Below are positions 1 through 19,139 of a DNA stretch of 64,000 nt, piece after piece. The stretch's first letter is position 1; every line of letters begins with the position of its first letter. Source of the stretch: Archilochus colubris (taxonomy: Eukaryota > Chordata > Aves > Apodiformes > Trochilidae); the NCBI GenBank assembly GCA_023079485.1, contig CM041092.1, positions 9,375,127 to 9,439,126 of the forward strand, written 5' to 3'. The notes below the pieces were generated by a model. That model worked only from the letters and a program-made list of their open reading frames with translations. It was not told the DNA's origin and searched no databases. Made by a program: the position numbers and the translations under genes.

Positions 1-1900
1 TACTTAAAGTGTACTTCACAAAACCTCAGCAAATTAACACTGATCTTTTCCAGACAATTCTTCAGCTGGATGTTCTGCAAATGCCACCTCACAGCATGCA
101 AAGACTTAGATGTGCTGGAACTGGCTCCACAAAGGATGCTCTCTAACAAGAGGAATCCAAGCACCGATACCACTTCAATTTGCCGCTTTTTGATTTTAAT
201 ACAAAAATAAATACTTTCTGCAAGAAAGGCTTCAGCTTTCATCACCAGAACCCTTGTACAGACTTTGCAGGCTAAACCAATCCACAGATAAGCACTCCTC
301 ATAAACATGACATATTTCTTGGCTTACACAGGTTCTGGAGAATGAAAGAACAGGCTGTGCTGACATCTGGTGGCTTTGTCTGTAGACAAAGACAGTTCCT
401 GGCACCGAGTCTTTGCTTTTTGCTACTTCAGTACTTTTTTTTTTTTTTTCCTGATGTAACTTATCTCGTTTCCTTCCAAGATACAAAGCATTATGATAAA
501 AACATTTTTGTTTCACTGGCCAGTGGACAGCGATGTCCTATGCAAAGCAATAAAAACCAAAAAATATTCTTTGTTGTTCAGTATTACCAACAGTTTTAAA
601 AACTGCTTTATTTCAAAGCATATTTCTTCATTAATTAAAAAAAAAATAAACCCACTGACTGCCACAGGAGACGCTGCTATTGTGTATCAGATGAGGTGCA
701 AACCTAACCTTTAAAGCACCACAGAGGTGTCAGACAGCGAGAAGGGAAGTGGCTGGGAAAACATACAAGGGTGTGTCTGTTTCTTTAGCTCATTAGGAGA
801 GTAGGCAGAAAAAGAAATAGAATATAAAAGTCAATAACCTGATAATATGAAAAATAGCAAAGTTGTCTCCTGGGCATCTTTGCTTGACTCATTAATCATT
901 TGCAAATCTGTGCCAAGTACTACTACAGAAAGGAAGCTGAGTCCAAACTGTCCAATAAGAACAAGTGTGCACTTGCCTGGAGTATTTGTAATGTCTCCAG
1001 CCAGCTGAAGTTCCTCTGAAACCATCAGTCATATGAGACCAAGAATGACTATTGCATGTCCTGGTTTTTCATTCTTAATCTCTGGATACTCAGGATTTCT
1101 GTGGCTGTTAGCTTCCAAGGACAGGACCCATGGAAGTTCTCTCATGCCTGTGGTAACTCTTGGACTGTTATCTGCAAGCTCGTTTTTAAGTCAATCATCT
1201 GTCAGGGAATGTGCTGAATTCTTCCAGGGAATGAAAGTGAAACATCTCAGCTTGCAACTGGATCACCTTTAAGACAGAGTGTTTACATCAGAAAAAGCAC
1301 CTCTCCAGTTTTAAGAGCAGTGCATAGCAGATCTTTAAGGACTCCTGTATTTTTGGTGTCAACATTAAGCTTCCCAACCTATGTCAGCAGTTTCTTAGCT
1401 CTTGCTTCAAGAAGGAACATAACTACCTCTGGACAGAAAAATACACAAATCCACAAAAACTGCTGCATGCAGTGTTAAGGGACAAAGCCAGAAAAAAACA
1501 AGATGTCTGTTCCAGCATCTTATGAGTTCAATTCCAAAAAATTACTAAAATGCACCAGTTTTATACCTTTACTGCTACAAAAAGCAGCACTGCTCCAGCA
1601 TTTCTGTGCTCAGTGTTGTACATGCCAAATTTTGCATGTTTATTTAGTTACATTGTTACCTCTTTTTCCACTTCATGATAATTCCTTTCCTAATTCTAAT
1701 TTTCTTTTTTATTCTTTAGGGGTTATTCTCCCACAACCCCTAACTAAAATTCCACTCTCTGAAGTGGTTTTTTTTTTTCCCAAGAAATACTCAAGCCCTA
1801 CACAACACCCTTGTCTTCCATTGGGATTGCCCCTCCCCACCACAGCCCTTTAATGCAGAAGTTCTACAGGTTTGCAGCATCCACTCTGGATGCTGGGTTT

Positions 1901-1905
<5 letters not shown>

Positions 1906-1931
<26 letters not shown>
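1906..1931. repeat. Poly(A) tract, about 26 bases
   Basis: An uninterrupted A run. The sequence upstream of it shows no intron-less gene copy, so there is no support for a processed pseudogene. It is best read as a simple repeat, possibly the tail of an old retroposed fragment. Confidence 0.8.
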
Positions 1932-2998
1932 GCCTGGTGAAAGGCTCCAAGGACATCACACTGAAAGATTAATCCTTATTACCTCATGATGTCTGAAAAC
2001 ACTAGCAAAGCTATATGACTTATCAGATATCTCACTCTTTAGTAATTTATTAGCCAGTGTTCATAGATTTCATTCAGTACTCAACAATTCTGAAATCCAA
2101 CCTACTTTGACACCTGGCTTTATCATATTACACTGAAAAATGTTGGAAGAGCATCTATCTAAACAAGTTCTCAGTTATTATTGTGGCTGCTGTGGGATTT
2201 ATTTGAAAGAAGCATTATTAAAGGTCCAATTAAGAAAAAAAAAACCACATCAAAAAAACAAAAAACCAAAACCCAAAACAGGGTAGAAAACCACTTCAGG
2301 AAGAATCCTGTTCCCAAGTATGGCCGCTGAGAGCATAACAAAAGGCTCCACTGTGCTGCTACAGAAAGGAGCCAGTGAAATGCCACTGCCAGAGCAAACT
2401 GAGCTCATGGAGCAGCAGTTTAACTCTTCCCTTGGAAAGTGAAGCTAATCTGGAGTGCCAGACACATCATTCTTGAATATTTGCATTACAGTATTTATCA
2501 TTTTCTCACTGATGCTGTAGAATTGTTCTTTCACTCAGTGTGGCACCAAACATTTGTAACTGTACTAGCCCAGAAAGGCCAGTTGTTAAATTCTGGTGAT
2601 TCTTTCAAATACAAATGTCTTAAGAGAAAAGGGATCATAAAACCAATCCAAATCTGCCTGAAAGGACTGGAGACCAGATCCACAGAACAGGACAGCTGGT
2701 ACTAGCAACAGAAAGGCAGCCTGGACACAAAGAGGAGGCAAGTGGCAAGTTCTCCCCACAAATTAGTAAGTGTATGCAGTACCTAAATCCCAAGAGAATA
2801 CAGATTATTTCAGGGACAGAGAACTCCTTACAAGATAAAGAAACAGTCACCATTTTAATTGCAGATGACAAAGTGGAAGACTACTGTAACAAGACAATAG
2901 AACTCTGTTTGAAGTAAAGCTGTTGGTGAGTTAGACCAGCTACCAAAATCAGTGTAAACCAGAGAACTGTCAGAAAGGATGAAGATAATGAGGTGGGA

Positions 2999-3162
2999 AC
3001 AATCCTTGGCCCTACATCTAAAGTGAAGAGACCTTTCATTTAGATATTTTGGAAATCACACATCTGCTTTCACTAACACAACAATCTTTGGCCCTACATC
3101 TAAAGTGATAGGAACTTTTATTTAGATACTTTGGAAATCACACATCTGCTTTCACTAGTACA
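2999..3162. repeat. 82-bp tandem duplication, two units
   Basis: The block starting near 2999 (core TTGGCCCTACATCTAAAGTG) recurs at 3081 with an exact 82-base period and is followed by a second copy of the same TTTGGAAATCACACATCTGC segment. The two units differ by only a handful of substitutions, so the duplication is fairly recent. It lies beyond the C2orf76 stop codon, in presumed non-coding DNA. Confidence 0.9.
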
Positions 3163-4406
3163 CGTCCATATTAGAAAAAAATAAATCATCAAAGGTCTAG
3201 GAAACAGTAAGCTTACTTCTCTAGAAAGTCTCTGTGGAAATAGTATTGTCAGCTGTCACCCAGAGTTGAGAGTAAATGTGTGAGTCTAAAGCAATTGCAC
3301 GTGAGACTCATTTGATTTAGCAAAGCCTATGCCCAAAAAGCAAGCTAAAGCAGAAAGCCAGTATAACTTCTATTTCAGTGAAGAGAGGCTTAAAGCCATG
3401 GTGTCCCATCTTGGTATCCCCTAAAAAGCCATTTCATAAACAGTATCTATCTAAAGGTACTCGATTAGGTGTCTGATTACTTTTTCTTATTCTTGACTTG
3501 GTTAATGGCCACTGAGAGTCAGGAAAAGCCAGGAATTACCAAGAACAAACATATAGTAACAGAGTATTTGGGTATCAGAAAGCAGGAAAGAATCAATTCT
3601 AGTCTTGAAGACATGTGGCTTGCAGACTGGGCCTCTCCTCACAAAAATGCAATCATTCAGGTTTATTCTTAAAACTGAAACCATGAGCTCTGATGCCATT
3701 TGGAAACATGTCCAGTCCCTATTTATGCAGACTGATGTCCTGGCAGAACTTGGGCTGCTACCTCTTACATGAAGGTGTCTCCATGAAGTAAAGCTAGAAA
3801 CAGGGGACCTGATTCTTTAACACAAAAGCCTCCCAACAGTTGTTGTCCCTTTCAGCATGCTAACAAGGGCTGGAAGAGAACATAAAGGAAAGCATTCACC
3901 AGTGAAGAGTGTGAAACACTTGCCAGTCTGCACATTTAAACAAAAGAGACCAAACTTTAAATGAGAGAAGTAAAGCTATGACTTGAAAAAGAGAGATTTG
4001 CTTCTCCAGCTCTCTGAAATACCTGGAGATTTGGTCATAAAATGTTTTCATTCTCATTAAAAGTTAGCACTGTGATGGCATCTTACTGTGCATTGTATAA
4101 CCTCCATATGTAGCTAATGTCTGCTGCAGGATCACACCAAGAATGTGTCACAGGTCCCATTACACTGCCTGCATCCTAAGAGGCAAGCAAAGCAAAAGGA
4201 AATGCAAGAAAGAAAAACGGTCATTTATGTCCCCAGTTTTCCCCCTCTCAGTCTTAGCATATTGACAGAAGTTAATTTCAATAGGAAGGGAATTGCACTG
4301 TTTGCAAAGCAATCCTCTAGGATTTATTGATCTTTAAGAAAAATCTCATTAAGCAGAATAAGGAAAATTTACAAGTAAGGGAAAACAAAACAATCTCTTG
4401 GGATCT

Positions 4407-13406
<9,000 letters not shown>

Positions 13407-15025
13407 TTAAAGAGAGAAATCATTGTTTTTCCTCTGTGTAGGGACATAGGTAGAAAACATGGTGTAGGTGGGGCCTCATTCAAAGACTAAAAGGCAAGAA
13501 ATTCACTAGCATTATGTCTTGCCGGCCTTCCTTTTCAGTGTTTCTACAGAAACACTAAAATAATCTCAAAACAAATAGGGTTACCTAGGATATTATTTGA
13601 TACTGCACATCCAACAGTCCAGTATTATATCTGTGGTGTGTAATACAGCATCAGAACCCCTGTTCAACACACAAAAATGTTATGCATACATGCAAGTATG
13701 TCTTTGGGTTTTAGGTGACTGAAGACTCTACCTGCTGAGTAACCTTGTGCTCTAAAAGATTGTACTGACATGAACAAGATCAAAACCTTTCTAATGTACT
13801 TATTTTGTAGAGAACATAATACCCTGAAAAATGCCTAAGCTCTTACACAATGCTCACTTTCACCACCCTACATGAAGTGGAATTCCCTTTCTCCCTCACA
13901 TATAGCAAATAATTATCCTGGCATACAACAACATAATTAATGGAATTAATTCAATCTATAACAGTAGGTCTCTAAGAATGGTCCTACAGGGCTTATACTA
14001 CTTTACCAGACCAGGAAAGTCAATGGAATCACCTTATCACCCCGAACCCCTCTTCAAAGAAGCCCACGTGTTCTCTTGGTTCTTTCTCTCCACAGAAAAG
14101 CAAGCTATTTACTGCCTCAGCAACCTTTACTGCTTTGGGTGCTGGATATTCCTCAACAACCTTGCTTTCTGGTCACACACACTGAACTGCCATGGCTGCT
14201 GCAGCAATGAGCAGACCCCAGTCTAAGTGCTGCAACATCAGCCAGGAGCACAGAATCCTCTATCCCACTGCAGGCATTTCAGTTACCACTTCCAGTCCCA
14301 CATTGGATCCTCTTACCTACTCATCCCTTTATTGGAAGGGGGAGAGTGGTATTCATGGGGCTGGTTTTGACTTTTTTGGTTTGAAGATAATTTATTTAAC
14401 TGCCCCAGCATCATGCAGGTATCCAGGTACCTCCCAGCCTTAGCTGTATCCTGGTGAAGTGAAGGAGCAATGTCTGGAAATACTTTCTGCAGAACGGGGG
14501 CACAGACCCCCCACATTACAACACAACTTGCTTTTACATCCCCTTGGTTAGTAACTCAGAGAGCTCTCATTCCACCTTCATTGTAAATAACGTGACACAC
14601 AAAACTTGTGTCATACACAAATAAAGGATAAAAGAAAAGCATACTTGGCACCTGAAAATAACTAGATTTGTATTAAGTAGCAAAAATGCATGCTTTCTTG
14701 ATGCTATTTTACATGATTTTGAGATCTGGAAGGCACAGGAGAAAGCGGAAAAGCATTGTAGCAATACAGATGTGGGAGTACAGGACATTAGAAACCTCCA
14801 CATTTCACGTTTATTGCACAGACCCAACGGCCTGATCCCACCTAGGGCTGGGACCGGGTACTACCCCGCACCTCCTCCGGGGACAGCACCGCAGGTTCCC
14901 CTCAGGACCCTGCCCGGGCCAGGGGTGCTGATGGCCAACACCTCTTGGGAAGAGCCTCTCCGGGCCCGTCCGCCTCCCGCCAGCAGCACCAGAACCCCGG
15001 GCAGATCGTCCCTCACCCTCGGCCT

Positions 15026-15530
15026 CTCAGCCCCTTCAGCCCCTCAGCCTTTCAGCCCCTTCAGCCCCTCAGCCTTCAGCCCTTCAGCCCCTCAGCCCCT
15101 TCAGCCCCTTCAGCCCCTCAGCCCTTTCAGCCCCTCAGCCCTTTCAGCCCCTCAGCCCTTTCAGCCCCTTCAGCCTTTCAGCCCCTCCAGCCCCTCAGCC
15201 CTTTCAGCCCCTCAGCCCTTTCAGCCCCTCAGCCCTTTAGCCCCTTCAGCCTTTCAGCCCCTTCAGCCCCTCAGCCCTTTCAGCCTTTCAGCCCCTCAGC
15301 CCCTCAGCCCCTTCAGCCCCTTCAGCCCTTCAGCCCCTTCAGCCCCTTCAGCCTTTCAGCCCCTCAGCCCTTTCAGCCTTTCAGCCCCTCAGCCCCTTCA
15401 GCCCCTTCAGCCCCTCAGCCCTTTCAACCCCTCAGCCCTTTCAACCCCTCAGCCCTTTCAGCCCTTTCAGCCCCTTCAGCCCCTTCAGCCCCTTCAGCCC
15501 CTTCAGCCCCTTCAGCCCCTTCAGCCCTCC
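15026..15530. repeat. CAGCCCCTT/CAGCCCCTC minisatellite, about 500 bp
   Basis: Roughly 50 to 55 head-to-tail copies of a 9- to 10-base unit, CAGCCCCTT, CAGCCCCTC or CAGCCCTTT, with the last copies nearly pure CAGCCCCTT. Variant units are mixed in the left part, while the right part is homogeneous, suggesting recent expansion there. The array lies about 50 bases inside C2orf76 intron 1 and about 450 bases upstream of the DBI start codon. On the C2orf76 sense strand the unit is AAGGGGCTG, with regularly spaced G4 runs. The repeat holds several frames open at once, which creates long Ser/Ala/Pro or Gln/Pro/Leu open frames that are not genes. Confidence 0.95.
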
Positions 15531-15580
15531 CCCTGCGCCCGCCCCGCCCGAAAGTGACCGTTAACAGCCACCCACCTTAC

Positions 15581-15620
15581 CTCCCGCTCCACCGCCGGCA
15601 CTTCCGGATCCCCCTCCTGG
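15581..15620 (-). other. C2orf76: Probable non-coding first exon and start region of C2orf76
   Basis: On the minus strand an ETS-type element CCGGAAGTG (15599-15607) is followed by GGAGCGGGAG and a good donor GTAAGG starting at 15580. This fits a short 5' UTR exon ending at 15581 and splicing to the start-codon exon at 13393. The upstream exon edge, meaning the transcription start, is an estimate. No ATG is needed here because the conserved protein start lies in the next exon. Confidence 0.6.
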
Positions 15621-15975
15621 CCCCGCCTCACACAGCTCCACCAATCACGTCCTTTCGCTGCATCCCACCTCCCCTCAGGATTGGCTGCAAGGCTCTATGT
15701 CCCCGCCCCTTTCCCCGCCCCTCCCCTCCTTGGGCTGTGTCCGGGCTCACCCCTCACGCCCCCCAAGCCCCCGGATCCCCCGCCAAGCCCGCCCCTCCGC
15801 CCTCTCATTGGCCCCTCCCTCGTCTTGTCCCCGCCCCCGATGGGTGCTGATTGGCGGTAGCAGTGCGAGGGCGCTGCGATTGGCCAGAGGGCGCTCTGGC
15901 GAGGGGTGAAGCGGGGGGGGTGGCGGGGGCAGCACAGCAGACGGCGCTGGGTCCGGGTAGTGCGGGGGCATCGCA
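15600..15975. promoter_or_regulatory. CpG-rich bidirectional promoter of C2orf76 and DBI
   Basis: This GC-rich interval separates the oppositely oriented first exons of C2orf76 and DBI. It holds five CCAAT boxes: one forward (15641-15645) and four inverted (15680-15684, 15807-15811, 15850-15854, 15879-15883). There are Sp1-type GC boxes near 15701-15721 and 15829-15837, and an ETS site at the C2orf76 end. No TATA box is visible on either side. This is a typical housekeeping architecture and fits the broad expression known for DBI. Confidence 0.75.
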
Positions 15976-18932
15976 ATGAGTGAGGTACGGCCTGAACCGG
16001 GGGGAACCGGGGGAGCCGGGGGTGGGTACCTCATTTTTCCACACCGCCGTTTGTTGGCGGCGGCAGCAGCCGCCTGTGGGTGCTCACCCCCACCTCATCT
16101 CGGGTTCTTCCCCCTTCCAGGCTGCGTTTCAGAAGGCCGCTGAGGAGGTGAAGAAGCTCAAGTCCCAACCCACGGACCAGGAGATGCTGGACATCTACAG
16201 CCACTACAAACAAGCCACGGTGGGCGACGTGAACACGGGTGGGTACTACCTCAGACCCCCGCCGGTGGGGAGGCGGGGGCCGGGCCGAGCCCCTCGGGCC
16301 CTGCGCCTCTGACCTGGCCCCGGCGAGCGGGGAGGATGCGGTTGCGGCATGGATGGAGCTGGGCTGGGGGCACTTCGGGAAGCAAAACCTCACCCTTGTT
16401 GCGTGTCTCTCTCGGTGCAATCCTGCGGTTTAGCAAAAATGACTCAATACCCACTTGGCATGGATTTATGTGCAGGCGGGTAGAGGCTGAGCTGATAAGG
16501 GTTTGTGCAACCCCTGGTTTTTAGATTAACCCAGCTGCAGTCACATAAATCGTATGGCAACGGTCTGAGAATCCTTTTCGGGTTAGTTTTGTGCAAATAT
16601 TGGGTCTGGAGACCTATCAGTAAGTAGCTGCCCAGGTCAAGGGATGTTGCTTTAATACAAATAAGTCTCAGTTTAACAGCAAGGCAAACTATATTAGTGT
16701 GGGATTGCTATTCTTGCGGGGAGGGGGCAGCTTCTTTAAAGTGGATTGGCTGCTAAAAATAGTATTAGCCAAAAAAAAAGAGAGGAGAAAACTTTTATAG
16801 GACCTGCAGTTAAATACTGCATGTTGGCAGTACAGTAGCAGAAAGATCTCTGCAGGTACAGTGTACACAGATCTCTCTTGCTACTTTTTTCGCTACAGTT
16901 CTGACACTGGTAGCTTAGCCTGAGAGTAACATTTAAGATGTAGCTCTCTCTTGACCTTGTGTAGCACTTGAGTAAGTGAATTAGTAAGGAAAAAGGTCAT
17001 TTGTTTGGAGCACTGGCCTCCTGACCCAGTTGCTGATGACATTTGTATGGCATTGGCTGGTAATGAAACGTGCAAGAAATGGTAAATGTGGGGATTCACA
17101 GTCTCTTTTTCCCAAGAGCTGACCTTGGTTTTAAGATACAATCCTTTTGGTGTGGCTGGACTTTGGCATTATTAATCTTTGCCAGGGTGAAATGGTTCTA
17201 TAGAGCTGTAAGTATGCCAAGGTTTCTATAAGTTAATGCATTCTTTTCAAGCAGTAGCTTTCTAGAAGAGCAGCTCATTTAGAATTAAGCTAATAGGGCT
17301 TTTTGTTGTAGAGCTGCCACCCAGCTCTGCAGGTGACACTGCCATATGAGCATTACAAGGGTATTTCTGTGGCTACTGTCCAGGTCCATTTGTTAATCCT
17401 AAACATTCTCTTCAAGGAGGCAGAGAAGAAGTAAAACCCTAGAGGGGGATTTTACATGAAGAATAACCATACACACACCCACATCTCACTGATTTATTTA
17501 TTTCACCCCGAAGTAGCCTGCAGTGATGTTATAATTCAGAGCTTATACCCCTAGATGGCAGAACAGATTCAGAGCTATATGTTGGAACCATATCATTACT
17601 TTTAATATTAAAAGTTCTAAGCTGTATGCTACTAGCTTTTGTTTTCATGTCTAATGGACAGTGTAATGGACCTTAGGGCATTTCTGCTTTACTTTAGAGT
17701 GATGGTCTTTAATTAGATGGCTGTCACATGACAGCAGTTTCTCATTAGAAAACCAAATCACACTATTTGGTGTGATTTGAGCTCTTCTGCTCAAATGCTG
17801 CTGTTGTCTTAAGGGAACTTACCAGAGAATATCTCTGTCACCACCAGAGTTCCAACATGCTCACTTGAGGTCATGTCCTGACTGCAAGTTAGTAAGTAAT
17901 AGCTGGAAATAGAAGCTATTGTATTTTATCATAGTTAAGAGTTAGATATCCTTTAGGGAAGTAGTAGATATTATCTGCACTCAGACCACACAAATTAATC
18001 CTGTTGCTTACCCTGTCTCCCTCAGACCGCCCTGGTATGCTGGACTTCAAAGGCAAAGCAAAGTGGGATGCCTGGAATGCATTGAAAGGTAAGCATCTAC
18101 TTAAAAAAATAAAAATTAGTGAATAGTTAGGAAGGAAATCATATATGGTTCATCAAGAAATAAAGTAGTTCTGCCTTGATGAGTTCTAGGAGTTTAGAAT
18201 GCTATGATAATTAACTCTTGCCTTTGTTTACCTCTGTGAGGCAGAAGTAAACCTGGAAAATGTAGCCTGTGTGAAAGGGAATTAAGGTCAAAATGCCCAG
18301 CTGGCCCAAGGTGTTATGCAAAGGAGAACTGTAACAGCAGAAGAAACCTAAATCTCTATTTATTAGGTCCCAGCTTAGTACCCAAGGGACTGAGCTTTCC
18401 CTCCAGTTGGTTTGTCTCTTCTAAAGCTTTCCTCACTGGAACATGTCACTGGGCTCTCTGCTTTAAGTGAGGAGCCAAACAAGTGGTTTAATCTATAGAA
18501 ATGGTTGGGTTTTTTTTTTTGTTTCTGGTGTTCTAGGGATCCAGCACTACCTCTAAATGCAGTCTTAAGTCAATCCAGTAGCTTTTCTGTAACCACTGTG
18601 TGTGGCCTCAATAGAACAAATATACAGTTTAGTTGCTGTTAATATAAATGTGTAACTTTGCTTCTAAACACTGTTTTCCCATGACTGCTGAACACATGGT
18701 TAAAACTTTAGTGCTAGATTCACAGCCCAGTGACCTTCTTAGCTCCCTTGCTCTCTGGTTGCATGCTACTATGTGCTCTAGCAAGATTGTGACCTGCATG
18801 GAAATGAAGTCAGAATCTGTAAGAGGTGTCTGACTGCATCCTGTGTTCTGTCTTCCAGGAACGTCCAAAGAAGATGCAATGAAAGCTTACATAGCAAAAG
18901 TGGAAGAACTAAAGGGCAAATATGGCATCTGA
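15976..18932 (+). CDS. DBI: Diazepam-binding inhibitor / acyl-CoA-binding protein, 87 aa, four coding exons
   Basis: A cytosolic carrier that binds medium- and long-chain acyl-CoA esters; peptides cut from it (DBI/ODN) act on GABA-A receptors. Coding exons are 15976-15984 (Met-Ser-Glu only), 16121-16238, 18026-18088 (the family's 63-base exon) and 18859-18932. They give 87 residues, the usual length. The ACBP signature YKQATVGD is at residues 32-39, and the acyl-CoA ligands expected from the family are present: Tyr29, Tyr32, Lys33, Lys55 and Tyr74. The ODN-equivalent segment is residues 34-51, and the C-terminus is KYGI. The start codon sits just after GCATCGCA in the CpG island, and the three-residue first exon matches the known vertebrate gene structure. 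Nothing is broken. Confidence 0.98.
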
Positions 18933-19132
18933 GGACTAGCTATAGCAGCCATTTGCACACCTGACATATGCCTTATTTCTAATACTGTGGGAAACTGATT
19001 TCCAATAATGATTTTAAATACCTGCTGTGTTTTAGTCAGTTCTCCTGGCACCTGTAGTTTGGGGAGAAGCTGTGTACTCGCATCATGTACTGACACGTTA
19101 TAAATTCCTTCTGGGAACAAAATCTGGAACTC

Positions 19133-19138
19133 ATTAAA
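19133..19138 (+). terminator. DBI: ATTAAA polyadenylation signal of DBI
   Basis: ATTAAA lies about 200 bases past the DBI stop codon and is followed by T/G-rich sequence (TTTGGTATTTTAGCTGTTGTG), as expected for a cleavage site. This gives a short 3' UTR, typical of DBI. An AATAAA at about 19979 could be a second, distal site. Confidence 0.65.
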
Positions 19139-19139
19139 G

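Larger units (their letters stand above)
1..4406. other. Non-coding flank 3' of C2orf76
   Basis: No exon with a conserved protein and matching splice sites was found here on either strand. Part of it must be the 3' UTR of C2orf76, whose stop codon is at 4407-4409 on the minus strand. A minus-strand AATAAA lies at 4323-4328, only about 80 bases past the stop, and others lie further out, so the true polyadenylation site cannot be fixed. The stretch also holds a 26-base A run near 1906-1931 and an 82-bp tandem duplication at 2999-3162. Open frames here are short and resemble no family I know. Confidence 0.6.

Noticed and set aside
14772..15850. Two overlapping long open frames (261 and 301 codons) rich in Ser/Ala/Pro and Gln/Pro/Leu
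   Set aside because: They are produced by the minisatellite, which keeps several frames open at once, and they run through the C2orf76/DBI promoter without any conserved segment.
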